Source: an uncultured Peptococcaceae bacterium (lineage in GTDB: Bacteria > Bacillota > Peptococcia > Peptococcales > Peptococcaceae). From it: a stretch of DNA of 64,000 nt. This document shows, in pieces, positions 24,862-34,171 of the stretch (positions are counted from its first letter, which is position 1; every line of letters starts with the position of its first letter). The stretch lies in NCBI GenBank assembly GCA_937976375.1, contig CALJRU010000031.1, positions 1-64,000 on the forward strand, written 5' to 3'. The notes beneath the pieces are model-generated. The model saw nothing but the letters and a program-made list of their open reading frames with translations. It made no database searches and had not been told where the DNA came from. A program made the translations under genes and the position numbers.

Positions 24862-26206
24862 AACCCTTCACCAGATCTTTAAACAGATCTCCACGCTGCT
24901 CAAAATTATCAAACATATCCCAGCTTGCACATGCTGGAGAAAGCAATACTACGTCGCCAGACTGAGCCATATCATGAGCCTTGTCCACCGCATCTTCAAA
25001 AGAATCTGCGCAAATGTAGTCTTTGTAAGCGGTCCGTTCAAAAGCGTCAAGGAAATCACCTGTCGCTTCACCAACCAATACCACACCACGGCAATGCGCT
25101 CGCATCAATGGAACAAGTACAGCCATATCGCTGCCCTTGTTACGACCACCAGCAATGAGAACGATAGGACGTTCACCATAAGACCCCAATGCTTTTTCTG
25201 TTGAGTCCGGATTGGTCCCTTTAGAATCGTTCACATAAAGCACGCCATCGATGGTTGCCACTGGCTCCATACGATGCGCCACGCCTTTAAACGCACGCAG
25301 ACGTTCTGCAATAACGGCCGGTTTTTGACCCATTAAAAGTGCTGCCAATGATGCCGCCATGGCATTTTGCCAATTGTGCGCCCCGACAATGCCAATTTCA
25401 TGAGCAGGAATCAGCGCATGTGGCGCCTCACCTTTATGCAAGCAGTACATCAATTGTCCATCCTGCAGCCAAATTCCTTCATCCAAGATCTCTTGCTGAC
25501 TGAAGAAATAAACCTTTGAAGCCGCTGATGCCGCCATAGCAGAAACAATGTTGTCATCTTTGTTAAGTAAAAGGTAATCATCGGCAGTCTGATTTTTGAA
25601 AATGTTCGCCTTTGCAGCTGCATATGCTTCCATGGTTTTGTGACGATCCAAATGGTCTGGGGTCACATTCATGACCACAGCCACTTTTGGGCAAAACGTA
25701 TCAACGCTTTCCAGCTGAAAACTACTCATCTCTGCGACAACAATATCCTTTGCTGTCATTTGTGGACATTGACTGATCAACGGCAGGCCAATATTACCGC
25801 CAGCCACGACTTTACGCCCATCCTCTTCAAGCAGGACAGCCGTTAATGTTGTAGTCGTCGTTTTTCCATTGGTCCCAGTAATTGCGACAAATGGCACCTC
25901 ACTATACCGGAACGCCAGTTCCGGTTCACTGATAACCGGGATATTCAATTCACGTGCTTTGACAACTGGTGGGATCGTTAATGGCACACCAGGACTCATA
26001 ACGATCAGTTCCGGCTGAATGGCTTCTACATCCGGTTGCTGTCCCCAGACATAGGAAACAGACGCATGCCCAAGCTGCGCCTCAACCTTTTCTGCCAATT
26101 TGGTATTCATATCACTGATGACAATGTTTTTTCCAATGGAAAGCAGATATTCTGCACTGGCAATCCCACTACGCGCTGCGCCAATGATCAAAATAGCATC
26201 TCCCAT
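24848..26206 (-). CDS. murD: UDP-MurNAc-L-alanine:D-glutamate ligase
   Basis: Adds D-glutamate to UDP-MurNAc-L-Ala in the cytoplasm. The 452-residue product has the N-terminal Rossmann start ILIIGAARSGIASA, the ATP loop TGTNGKTTTT (about 110-119), NVTPDHLDRH with its metal/carbamate region, and NDSKGTNPDST in the C-terminal domain, all typical of MurD. AAAGGAGGA precedes the ATG at 26206. The first glycine motif reads GAARSG, within the MurD range. It overlaps ftsW by 14 bases. Confidence 0.97.
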   Translation of the reverse strand: MGDAILIIGAARSGIASAEYLLSIGKNIVISDMNTKLAEKVEAQLGHASVSYVWGQQPDVEAIQPELIVMSPGVPLTIPPVVKARELNIPVISEPELAFRYSEVPFVAITGTNGKTTTTTLTAVLLEEDGRKVVAGGNIGLPLISQCPQMTAKDIVVAEMSSFQLESVDTFCPKVAVVMNVTPDHLDRHKTMEAYAAAKANIFKNQTADDYLLLNKDDNIVSAMAASAASKVYFFSQQEILDEGIWLQDGQLMYCLHKGEAPHALIPAHEIGIVGAHNWQNAMAASLAALLMGQKPAVIAERLRAFKGVAHRMEPVATIDGVLYVNDSKGTNPDSTEKALGSYGERPIVLIAGGRNKGSDMAVLVPLMRAHCRGVVLVGEATGDFLDAFERTAYKDYICADSFEDAVDKAHDMAQSGDVVLLSPACASWDMFDNFEQRGDLFKDLVKGYAEK

Positions 26207-26223
26207 ATTTCTCCTCCTTTATC

Positions 26224-27183
26224 TTAAAGCAAGGCCGTCCAATAGAGGGCGACACCGATCACACATGACACCAAAGTAATGATGCTAAATAAGCGCACCA
26301 CTTGATTTTCGCTGCGACCACCCAGTTCAAAATGATGATGCAGAGGTGCCATTCTAAATACACGACGTTTGGTCTTTTTATAAACAGCTACTTGAATAAT
26401 GTCTGAACAAGCTTCAATAAAATAAGTAAAGCACATAGCTGGAATGAGCAATTCCGTTTTGGTGACCATTGCTAAAGCAACCACCATTCCGCCAATAAAA
26501 AAGCTTCCCGTGTCACCCATAAATACTCGTGCCGGATGATGATTGTAGAACAAAAAGGCCAGACAAGCCCCGATCATTACCGCAATAACAATCAACGTAT
26601 GCGGCTCGTTGTATAATTTGACCACGGCAAAAAATGCCAAAAAGATGATGATGCTGACTGTTGTTAACAAGCCATCCAGACCATCCGTCAAATTGGCGCT
26701 GTTGGTGGTCCCAACAATAATGAATATCATCAGCGGCCAATAAAGGATGCCAACCGGCAGTACAATATTGAACAACGGAATCCAGAAATCACTGACATTC
26801 ATGTCAAGGCGCGATGCCCAAAATACAATCAAGACAGCTGCAATCAACTGCAATGCAATCTTTTGTTTTGGTGTCAAACCCTCATTGTGGTGCATAATGA
26901 TTTTAATGGCATCATCAGTCAAACCAATTAACCCAAAGAGCATGGCGCTGCCAACCACAAACCAAGTCACACCATTGAACTGTCCCATGACCACCAAAGT
27001 TACGATTACAGTGACCATAAACAAGATGCCACCCATGGTTGGCGTTCCCTGTTTCTTTTGATGACTTTTTGGTCCTTCTTCTCGAATAGATTGACCAAAT
27101 TTTAACTTATGCAGAATTGGGATCATAAAATGGCCAACAACAAGCCCGATCACCAAACTAATAATAAAACCTAATGCCCACAT
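26224..27183 (-). CDS. mraY: phospho-MurNAc-pentapeptide transferase MraY
   Basis: Integral membrane enzyme that transfers phospho-MurNAc-pentapeptide to undecaprenyl phosphate, giving lipid I. The 319-residue product has about ten membrane spans and the family motifs PTMGG, the acidic DDAIK, the NSANLTDGLDGL loop and the HHHFE motif with MAPLHHH near the end. GGAGG lies nine bases before the ATG at 27183. It follows a P1-family peptidase gene that separates it from murF, which is not the usual order. Confidence 0.96.
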   Translation of the reverse strand: MWALGFIISLVIGLVVGHFMIPILHKLKFGQSIREEGPKSHQKKQGTPTMGGILFMVTVIVTLVVMGQFNGVTWFVVGSAMLFGLIGLTDDAIKIIMHHNEGLTPKQKIALQLIAAVLIVFWASRLDMNVSDFWIPLFNIVLPVGILYWPLMIFIIVGTTNSANLTDGLDGLLTTVSIIIFLAFFAVVKLYNEPHTLIVIAVMIGACLAFLFYNHHPARVFMGDTGSFFIGGMVVALAMVTKTELLIPAMCFTYFIEACSDIIQVAVYKKTKRRVFRMAPLHHHFELGGRSENQVVRLFSIITLVSCVIGVALYWTALL

Positions 27184-27223
27184 TCCAGACTTCCTCCCAC
27201 TGCACTCTTCATTTAATCGCTTT

Positions 27224-28216
27224 TCAATCCCGTTTTTTCAAGTTAAGATCCTGCCATGCCGGCACACCGTAAGCACCTTCTGCGGTATATATTGCACGAC
27301 GAATAGCGTGTTCTACGACGTACGCTGCAGCGGTCCCTGCTAAATTGAGATCAAATTCTACATCGCCCACACTCAAAGCAAAAATCGAATCACCATCAGC
27401 AGTTGTATTAACCGGACGAACAGTTCTCACTAAACCATTAGATGCCAGCGCTGCGATCTTTTTTAATTGTGTTTTATTAAATTTCCCATTTGTGATCACT
27501 GCACCAATCGTTGTATTGGTGGTCACATCACCAGCTCCCGCTAATATTGGCAGCAGCTCTTCGTAATGCTCCAGCATCATCTTCCGTGTATCTGCAAATT
27601 CCTTGCCATTTGGCTGGCGTAACCCGGCAAGGATTTCACCATTTTCTGTGAGCACATCTCCCAATGCATTGACCGCAACCACTGCACCAATTTGAAAATC
27701 TCCCAACTGAATAGCATAAGTGCCCAGGCCGCTTTTCATCATGCCATCACCATTCAAAAGTTTTCCAACGGTTGCACCAGTGCCAACGCCATGATTGCCT
27801 TCAGAAATAGGCATTCCCTTTTCTGCTGCCTTACATGCAGCATAACCCATTTCCGCATCCGGACGAACGTTCTCACCACAAGCCAAATCAAAGATGCAAG
27901 CTGCAACAACCAGCGGTACCACAGCATTTCCAACTGGTAAACCAATGCTGCGTTCCTCAAGATAGCGCATAACGCCTCCTGCCGCATCCAATCCATAAGC
28001 ACTGCCACCACTAAGCAAAACTGCATGAATACGATCTGCTGCCGCTGCTGGATCAAGCAGAGCACTTTCTCTACTTGCAGGACCACCGCCACGAATATCT
28101 ACACCACACGGGGCACCATTTGGACAAATGATCACCGTACAGCCTGTTCCAGCTTTCTGATTTTCCACACTGCCAATTTGAAAACCAGAAATATCTTGTA
28201 AATTTATTTCTTTCAT
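27224..28216 (-). CDS. P1 family (DmpA/S58) Ntn peptidase
   Basis: Autoproteolytic N-terminal-nucleophile hydrolase of the DmpA/BapA/NylC type; members cleave N-terminal D- or L-amino acids or beta-peptides. The 330-residue product shows GCTVIICP with GAPCGVDIRGGGPASRE near the start, LSGGSAYGLDAAGGVMR, and the processing site TTNTTIGAVI, where cleavage after Asn (about N234) would free a nucleophilic Thr. Substrate cannot be read from sequence. The start is ATG 28216, after GGAG six bases upstream; an ATG two codons earlier abuts that site. It is inserted between murF and mraY inside the dcw cluster, in the same direction and tightly spaced, which makes a wall-peptide-related role worth considering but unproven. 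Confidence 0.88.
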   Translation of the reverse strand: MKEINLQDISGFQIGSVENQKAGTGCTVIICPNGAPCGVDIRGGGPASRESALLDPAAAADRIHAVLLSGGSAYGLDAAGGVMRYLEERSIGLPVGNAVVPLVVAACIFDLACGENVRPDAEMGYAACKAAEKGMPISEGNHGVGTGATVGKLLNGDGMMKSGLGTYAIQLGDFQIGAVVAVNALGDVLTENGEILAGLRQPNGKEFADTRKMMLEHYEELLPILAGAGDVTTNTTIGAVITNGKFNKTQLKKIAALASNGLVRTVRPVNTTADGDSIFALSVGDVEFDLNLAGTAAAYVVEHAIRRAIYTAEGAYGVPAWQDLNLKKRD

Positions 28217-28251
28217 GGCCATCTCCTGCTTTTTCAGAAATCACTTCGTCA

Positions 28252-29646
28252 TTATATCATTCTTTTATCTTTTAATATAGCCTGATACACATCAACCATC
28301 TTCATGCTGTTGCTGCCTTTAACCAGTATAACAGCATCCTTAGGCGCATGTTCTTCAAGAATACGCGCCACCTGTTTATTGGTATCTACATAGTACACGC
28401 GTGATGATGGCAACCCTGCGGCAATCGCATTTTCACCAATAATTTCAGCCAAATTTCCCAGACAAATCAAACCATCAATGCCTAATTCAGCCAAATGACG
28501 GCCTACTTTTGCATGGCCTTCATATTCATATTGTCCCAATTCATACATGTTGCCTAAACATGCAATCGTTGGGCGTGGTTTATAACCGGCCAATACATCC
28601 AATGTTGCCATCATCGAATCCGGGTTGGCGTTATAACAATCATTGATGAGCAAACGATTGTCTAAAAGTGGATGCATTTCCATTCGGCTAGAGGACAAGG
28701 ATACCGCCGACCCCAATCCATTTTGAATGTCTGTAACAGAAATGTCAATAGCACGTGCTATGGCTGTAACCAAAAGCGCATTATCAACAAAGTGCCGTCC
28801 TGCAAATGGCAAGTCAACATGGAACGATGCGGCATCCGCCTGGCAATCAAAGCTGCTACGGTCTGCTTCCAGAGAAACATTCTTACTGATCAAGTCGCCA
28901 TCACCGGTTTCATCGCTGCACCAAACAATCTTGGCCGCACACTCATGTATATACGGTGATATCAATTCACGGTCCTTTGCACGCAAAGCCACTGTACCAC
29001 TTTGTGGAAGATATTTAAACAGCTCTGTCTTTGCACGTGCGATGCCCTGTTGGCTGCCTAAATATTCCGCGTGGACCAAACCAATTCCAGTAATGATCGC
29101 ATGTGTAGGCTGAGCAATTTGACAAAGAAAATCAATCTCGCCAAATCCTGTCATGCCCATCTCAACAATCAATATTTCTGTACTTTCATTCAATCGTGTT
29201 AAGGTCAATGGCATGCCCAATTCATTGTTTTGATTTTCTTTTGTTACAACGACCTGATGTGATTGACCACAGACCTGAGCCAGCAGATCTTTTGTACTTG
29301 TTTTTCCTTGACTGCCCGTAATAGCAATCACTGGACCATGAAACTGCATGCGGCACCATTTACCAAGGGCTTGGATAAATTTTTGGCCATCTTCCACAAT
29401 CAGACAGCCTGTCTTTTCATCCTCAAAACCATGGGCAGCATCAACAGCCACAACAGCTGCGCCAGCATCAATAACTTGCTTAATAAACTTATGGCCATCA
29501 ACGCGTTGACCACGAATAGCGACAAATAAATCATCTGGTCCAACCTGACGACTGTCAAAGACCACGTTACGAATTATCTTTCCTGCAGGCCCCTGATACC
29601 GAAGGCCCATCTCTTTTGCAATTTGCTCTATTGGAACTTGATACAT
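28252..29646 (-). CDS. murF: UDP-MurNAc-tripeptide:D-Ala-D-Ala ligase MurF
   Basis: Adds the D-Ala-D-Ala dipeptide, the last cytoplasmic step before MraY. The 464-residue product has the N-terminal MurF domain with DSRQVGPDDLFVAI, the ATP loop ITGSQGKTSTKD (about 108-119), the EMGMTGFGEI segment, and the C-terminal domain with NDCYNANPDSM. These are the MurF variants of the Mur ligase motifs. The start is ATG 29646, since GGAGG lies between it and the in-frame ATG at 29661. A hairpin precedes the gene. Spacing to the P1 peptidase downstream is 35 bases. Confidence 0.96.
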   Translation of the reverse strand: MYQVPIEQIAKEMGLRYQGPAGKIIRNVVFDSRQVGPDDLFVAIRGQRVDGHKFIKQVIDAGAAVVAVDAAHGFEDEKTGCLIVEDGQKFIQALGKWCRMQFHGPVIAITGSQGKTSTKDLLAQVCGQSHQVVVTKENQNNELGMPLTLTRLNESTEILIVEMGMTGFGEIDFLCQIAQPTHAIITGIGLVHAEYLGSQQGIARAKTELFKYLPQSGTVALRAKDRELISPYIHECAAKIVWCSDETGDGDLISKNVSLEADRSSFDCQADAASFHVDLPFAGRHFVDNALLVTAIARAIDISVTDIQNGLGSAVSLSSSRMEMHPLLDNRLLINDCYNANPDSMMATLDVLAGYKPRPTIACLGNMYELGQYEYEGHAKVGRHLAELGIDGLICLGNLAEIIGENAIAAGLPSSRVYYVDTNKQVARILEEHAPKDAVILVKGSNSMKMVDVYQAILKDKRMI

Positions 29647-29671
29647 GATATTATCCTCCATTAAATCGAGT

Positions 29672-29702
29672 AAGCCGGAAATGCCTAAGCACTCTCCGGC
29701 TT
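29672..29702 (-). other. intercistronic hairpin before murF
   Basis: AAGCCGGA and TCCGGCTT form a perfect 8-pair stem around 15 bases, with no T run after it. It lies in the 135-base gap between the PBP gene and murF. A weaker AGAGAA/TTCTCT hairpin follows the PBP stop near 29747-29763. These may be RNA processing or stability elements. Confidence 0.4.
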
Positions 29703-29781
29703 CTCTAAGCTATGAAGTAATCAGTGATAATTATTTTGGTATTAGAAAGAGAACGCTCTTCTCTAATTATACAGCACCTCG

Positions 29782-32037
29782 TTAGCCGTCCTCATCTTTT
29801 TTTGCGGTGGATTGGTTAGACGTGCTACTGTTCGAGGAATCACTGTTATTTTCTGTGTTACTTTGTGAAGCACTTTTTTGATTGTTTTCTTCCTGCAGCT
29901 GCTCCGTCGCTTCTTGGATGCTTGCAAGTTCACTGGTACCAGCAAACCAAACTTTTACCTCACTTCCGGAAGTCACGGAAGTTCCTGCTGCTGGCTGCTG
30001 ACGATAGGCCAAACCACTGCCAGACAGCTTCGATTGCAAGCCAAAGCCATTCAAAATCAGATCAACATCCTTAATGGTTTTTCCTTCAAAAGATGGTAAT
30101 ATGACCGAATCACTGCTGGAATCGACACTATAGAACTCAACAGTAGATCCTGCAGCAACCTTTGTACCAGAGGCTGGTAAGCAGCAAACCAGCTGATCAC
30201 CAGTTGTCACATCACTAACCTGCAAGCCAGCTTTTTGCATGATAGCACGTGCCTCTTCAGTGCTCATTGGGAGCTCCAGATCTGGAACAGTCACGGTTTC
30301 ACCAGCTTCAGCTTCTGTGATGTTTTCATTGTCTTCACTTGGTGCTTCTGTTTGTGGAATCTGATAATAGGTGAGTACATTATTCATGATCTTGGAGAAA
30401 ATCCCCCCTGCCAAAGTACCACTATTACCACCGCTTTCCGGACTGTCAACGACAACCAAGCAAGCATATTTTGGATCATCAGCAGGCGCGAAACCCATGA
30501 AGCTCAATATATAATTGTTGTCTTCGTAAGTACCACCTGAAGCGATTTCCGCAGTACCAGTTTTCCCGCCTACGCGATAGCCTTCAATCGCTGCTGGCGT
30601 CCCCAGGCCTTCCTCTACGACACCTTCCAGAATATCGCGCATCTGCTCGGATGTTTCTTCAGAGATGACCTGACGAACAACTTCTGGCTCCGTCTTTTCG
30701 ACCACATCACCATCATTGTCGGTGATCTCAGAAACGATTTGTGGCTTCATCAAATATCCACCATTGACAACAGCAGAAAATGCAGTAATCATTTGCAGTG
30801 CTGTGTAGGCATTTCCCTGACCGATGGCAGAAGAAGCAAGGTCCAGATCAACAGCTTCGTCTTCATCAATCATCAATGGTGATGATTCGGACGGCAGATC
30901 AACACCTGTTTTCTTCGTCATACCAAATCCATCAAGATAATCATAGAATCGATCAAAACCCAATTTGCTGACACATTCAGCCTGAGCAACGTTACAGGAT
31001 TGCTCTACCGCATGCTTCATAGTCTGCAAACCATCACCCTCAGGATAATCCCAATCCTGAAAACGATGTCCATCGATCATGACATAACCCGGACAATAAA
31101 GTTGTGTATCCGGCTCAACAATATCTTCTTCAAGATACATTGAGGTTGACAGACTCTTGAACGGTGATCCTGGTTCATATAATTTTGAAATAGCAAGGTT
31201 TGTCCATGTTTCCGGTTCATAATCACCGTAATTATTCGGATCAAAATCCGGAATATTGGCCATTGCCAGAATTTCCCCAGTGTTAACATCCATCACAATA
31301 CTTGTCATAGCCTTTGCATTTTGCTCTTTTTGCGCTTCTGCCAATGCAGATTCAACATAGTATTGAATGGTAGAATCAATGGTCAAATGCACATTCTGCC
31401 CTTGTGACGCAGGAATCGATTCTTGAATAGACTGTGGAATGGCATTGCCCAGCTTGTCAAATTCAACGACAAGCTTACCAGGGGTTCCGGCTAAAGTATC
31501 ATCATATTGCAGCTCAATACCCGCCAAACCTTGGTTGTCCAATCCGCAAAAGCCCAATACATGACAGGCTTCTTCATTATTTGGATATTCGCGCGCATAT
31601 TCAGTTGTAAATCCAATGCCCAAATAATCTTTTTCCTGCAGCTTTTCTGCGTCTGCTTTTTCGCACTGACGTTTCAGCCAGGCAAAATCACTGCTGCTGT
31701 CGTCAATGATCTTATTGACTTCTGATTTTGTCATATGCAAGCAATCAACAATATCATTCACGATCTCATCTCGGCTGCTGGATTCTCGAATCACAGATGG
31801 TGTAATGTAAACCGACATTTTTTCAACACTAATCGCCATCGCCTCATTATTGCGATCATAAATAATCCCGCGATTCGGTGTTATCTCAACATTTTGCAAT
31901 CGATTATTCAGTGAATCATCACTGTATTTTTCGCTTGCCAAAACTTGAACATAAAACAATTTCAAAGAGATCAATATTGCTAAAGCCGCAACAGCAAACA
32001 CAATAATAAACGGTATACGTGTTTTTCGGGGTTCCAA
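29782..32037 (-). CDS. class B penicillin-binding protein (septal transpeptidase) with PASTA domains
   Basis: Monofunctional DD-transpeptidase partner of FtsW. The 751-residue product has an N-terminal membrane anchor (about 9-30), a dimerisation/pedestal domain with NRGIIYDRN, a transpeptidase domain with S291-x-x-K294 in EPGSPFKS, SCN at 347-349 and KTG at 492-494, two PASTA domains (about 590-725), and a Gln/Asn/Ser-rich tail. The residue after the active serine is Pro rather than the common Thr. The start is TTG 32037, 11 bases after GGAG; a nearby ATG is out of frame. By position and domains it is PBP2B/FtsI; SpoVD shares the architecture and cannot be fully excluded. Confidence 0.93.
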   Translation of the reverse strand: MEPRKTRIPFIIVFAVAALAILISLKLFYVQVLASEKYSDDSLNNRLQNVEITPNRGIIYDRNNEAMAISVEKMSVYITPSVIRESSSRDEIVNDIVDCLHMTKSEVNKIIDDSSSDFAWLKRQCEKADAEKLQEKDYLGIGFTTEYAREYPNNEEACHVLGFCGLDNQGLAGIELQYDDTLAGTPGKLVVEFDKLGNAIPQSIQESIPASQGQNVHLTIDSTIQYYVESALAEAQKEQNAKAMTSIVMDVNTGEILAMANIPDFDPNNYGDYEPETWTNLAISKLYEPGSPFKSLSTSMYLEEDIVEPDTQLYCPGYVMIDGHRFQDWDYPEGDGLQTMKHAVEQSCNVAQAECVSKLGFDRFYDYLDGFGMTKKTGVDLPSESSPLMIDEDEAVDLDLASSAIGQGNAYTALQMITAFSAVVNGGYLMKPQIVSEITDNDGDVVEKTEPEVVRQVISEETSEQMRDILEGVVEEGLGTPAAIEGYRVGGKTGTAEIASGGTYEDNNYILSFMGFAPADDPKYACLVVVDSPESGGNSGTLAGGIFSKIMNNVLTYYQIPQTEAPSEDNENITEAEAGETVTVPDLELPMSTEEARAIMQKAGLQVSDVTTGDQLVCCLPASGTKVAAGSTVEFYSVDSSSDSVILPSFEGKTIKDVDLILNGFGLQSKLSGSGLAYRQQPAAGTSVTSGSEVKVWFAGTSELASIQEATEQLQEENNQKSASQSNTENNSDSSNSSTSNQSTAKKDEDG

Positions 32038-32052
32038 AATTCATCCAACTCC

Positions 32053-32511
32053 TTATTTTGCATCAGCAGACTGGGAAGCCTGTGGAGTTGTCGGTGTATA
32101 AACAATAATTTCTTCAGCTTCCTTCATGCCAAGCTCTTTTTCCGCTTTTTCTTTCACCACATTGCGGTTATTCAAAGCTGCACTCTGCTGCTTTAACGCT
32201 TCATTTTTCGCGTTGATATCATCGAGGCTCTGTTGTCCTTCATTGATTTTCAGTCCTAAGTCCTGAATAACAGCATATTGACCAACGCATAAAACGCCTA
32301 AAATAAACGCAATGACCAAAGCACGAAACAAGGACAAACGCGGCTTGTTCTTTTCAAACTTTCTGCGCAGCACACGTTCATTCTGTTTTTTCGCGATTGC
32401 TCGTTTTGAGTTCGTGCTAAACATGATATTCGCCGCCCTATTTTTATGCTCCTCCGAGTCCGGATAAGTATCATGTGATACGTATTTTCTTGCTGCTCCC
32501 ACGGTCATCAT
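32053..32511 (-). CDS. ftsL: cell division protein FtsL-type
   Basis: Bitopic divisome protein linking the FtsW-PBP pair to FtsQ. The product of up to 152 residues has a basic cytoplasmic part (about 1-62), one membrane span (about 63-82) and a coiled-coil external segment (about 84-125, QDLGLKINEGQQSLDDI), ending in a short polar tail with IIVYTPTT. It lies between rsmH and the PBP gene, the standard ftsL position; sequence similarity within the family is always low. The start is uncertain: ATG 32511 has only GGGG close by, and a GTG at 32502 has GGGG eight bases upstream. Confidence 0.85.
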   Translation of the reverse strand: MMTVGAARKYVSHDTYPDSEEHKNRAANIMFSTNSKRAIAKKQNERVLRRKFEKNKPRLSLFRALVIAFILGVLCVGQYAVIQDLGLKINEGQQSLDDINAKNEALKQQSAALNNRNVVKEKAEKELGMKEAEEIIVYTPTTPQASQSADAK

Positions 32512-32526
32512 CCCCAGAAATCTTTA

Positions 32527-33486
32527 CTAATATTTTCTTCGTTTATAAGCAGGTATTTTTTCTACAATGCGGAGCTTGGCGCTGCCTGCTCGTGAATTCT
32601 GCACCAGTTCCTCTTTTGACGCAACAATTGGTTTTCGTGTAATAATTTTCACCGTGGCCATCTTATCACATTGACAAAATGGCAATTCTGGTGGACAAAT
32701 GCAATCACTTGCCAGATACTTAAAATGCTGTTTAACAATCCTATCTTCCAGAGAATGAAACGTGATCACAGCCATTCGACCGCCAATCTTCAACCGCTCA
32801 ACTGCCTGATCCAACACATTTTCCAGGACATCCAATTCATGATTGACTTCAATACGAATTGACTGAAAACTGCGTTTCGCAACATGGGAGCCTTTTTCAC
32901 GCGCACCTTTTGGAATGGCACGCTCAATGCAGTCTACCAGCTGAAAGGTTGTCTCTATCGGTGCAATGTTTCGGCGCTCAACAATGATCTTGGCAATACG
33001 TCTGGACCATTTTTCTTCACCATATTCGCGCAAAACGCGTTCTAACGCATCTTCATCGTAGGTGTTAACCAATTCATAAGCAGAAAACGCTGCTTCTGTA
33101 TTCATTCTCATGTCTAAAGGCGCATCATGCATATAACTGAAGCCGCGCTGAGCATTGTCGATCTGCGGCGATGATACGCCAATATCAATCAATATCCCAT
33201 CTACGCCATCAGGTGCATTTTCATCTATAATTTCCGGCATCTGAACAAAGTTTGCATGAAAAAAAGTCACTTGACCGTCATATGGGGCAAGCCTTTTCTT
33301 TGCCGCTGCCAAGGCATTGACATCTTGATCGATGGCGAGCAAACGCCCGTCTTTGCCAATTGCTTTGAGTATGCCGCTGGCATGTCCGCCGCCGCCAACT
33401 GTTCCATCGACATAGATCCCGCCTTGTTGAAGATTTAAACCGTTTAAAACTTCATCATACAGCACCGGTATATGTTGAAATTCCAT
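32527..33486 (-). CDS. rsmH: 16S rRNA m4C1402 methyltransferase RsmH
   Basis: SAM-dependent enzyme that N4-methylates C1402 of 16S rRNA. The 319-residue product begins MEFQHIPVLYDEVL, has the SAM site YVDGTVGGGGHASGIL, the DGILIDIGVSSPQID motif and the C-terminal RPIVAS-type KPIVASKEELVQN region. I choose ATG 33486, where GGGTGG lies eight bases upstream; a longer frame to 33585 runs through mraZ. It starts 14 bases after mraZ, the normal first pair of the dcw cluster. Confidence 0.96.
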   Translation of the reverse strand: MEFQHIPVLYDEVLNGLNLQQGGIYVDGTVGGGGHASGILKAIGKDGRLLAIDQDVNALAAAKKRLAPYDGQVTFFHANFVQMPEIIDENAPDGVDGILIDIGVSSPQIDNAQRGFSYMHDAPLDMRMNTEAAFSAYELVNTYDEDALERVLREYGEEKWSRRIAKIIVERRNIAPIETTFQLVDCIERAIPKGAREKGSHVAKRSFQSIRIEVNHELDVLENVLDQAVERLKIGGRMAVITFHSLEDRIVKQHFKYLASDCICPPELPFCQCDKMATVKIITRKPIVASKEELVQNSRAGSAKLRIVEKIPAYKRRKY

Positions 33487-33500
33487 TTGTGATACCACCC

Positions 33501-33926
33501 TTATATGCCCAGAAATCCTGCAAGTTCTTCGAAAGAATCTTCTCCCTCTTCGGCCTTCTGCGAAGTCCAGCGCTCTGCACTCCACAATTCAAACGTATTC
33601 GATTCGCCAACGATGTACACATCTTTGTCAATCGCTGCATACTCCATTAACGCCGGAGGAATGGACAAACGTCCCTGTTTATCCAAGATCTCAACACTGG
33701 CACTAGCATAGAAAAGGCGCTTAAACCGCCGCACTTTCACATCGCTGGATGGCTTGGCATCAATTTTTTCACAAATCAACGCCCACTCATCCATTGGATA
33801 AACAGCCAGGCAGCCATCAAGGCCTTTTGCAATAACGCATTGATTATTGAGGTCTTCACGGAATTTCGCTGGAATCGTGAGTCGGCATTTATTGTCAATA
33901 GTGTGTTTGTATTCACCTAAAAACAT
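33501..33926 (-). CDS. mraZ: transcriptional regulator MraZ
   Basis: DNA-binding protein of the SpoVT/AbrB-like double-psi barrel type that forms rings and controls its own dcw operon. The 141-residue product has two MraZ repeats (about 1-50 and 75-125), including MFLGEYKHTIDNKCRLTIPAKFRE and the second KQGRLSIPPALMEYA, quoted in part. GGGAG lies nine bases before the ATG. Three G-rich repeats with a 10-base period lie just upstream, as expected for MraZ binding. Confidence 0.95.
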   Translation of the reverse strand: MFLGEYKHTIDNKCRLTIPAKFREDLNNQCVIAKGLDGCLAVYPMDEWALICEKIDAKPSSDVKVRRFKRLFYASASVEILDKQGRLSIPPALMEYAAIDKDVYIVGESNTFELWSAERWTSQKAEEGEDSFEELAGFLGI

Positions 33927-33954
33927 AAAGGCCCACTCCCTTCATCCATATTGT

Positions 33955-33982
33955 CCCTTTTTGCCCCTTTCTCCTCCACTTT
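33955..33982 (-). promoter_or_regulatory. probable MraZ-binding repeats
   Basis: On the minus strand AAAGTGG, AAAGGGG and AAAGGGA occur in phase at about 10-base intervals, 30-55 bases upstream of the mraZ start. MraZ proteins bind several such direct repeats with this period in front of their own gene. No convincing -35/-10 pair could be fixed. Confidence 0.55.
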
Positions 33983-34083
33983 ACACTAATTTTCCAGGGA
34001 TTTCTACCCCAACTTGACCCGAGATTGGCTTAACAGCGCCTTAAATTCAGCTTAATAAATCCCTTAGGTCCCCAAATAAGCGC

Positions 34084-34117
34084 AAAAAACGACCCTCTCA
34101 AATATGAGGGTCGTTTT
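34084..34117 (-). terminator. terminator of the hydroxyacid dehydrogenase operon
   Basis: AAAACGACCCTC and GAGGGTCGTTTT form a perfect 12-pair stem with A and T runs on either side. Confidence 0.9.
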
Positions 34118-34171
34118 ATTAGTATTATTTATAGATCTGTCATGTTTAATCTTATCGTCTATACGTTTGTA

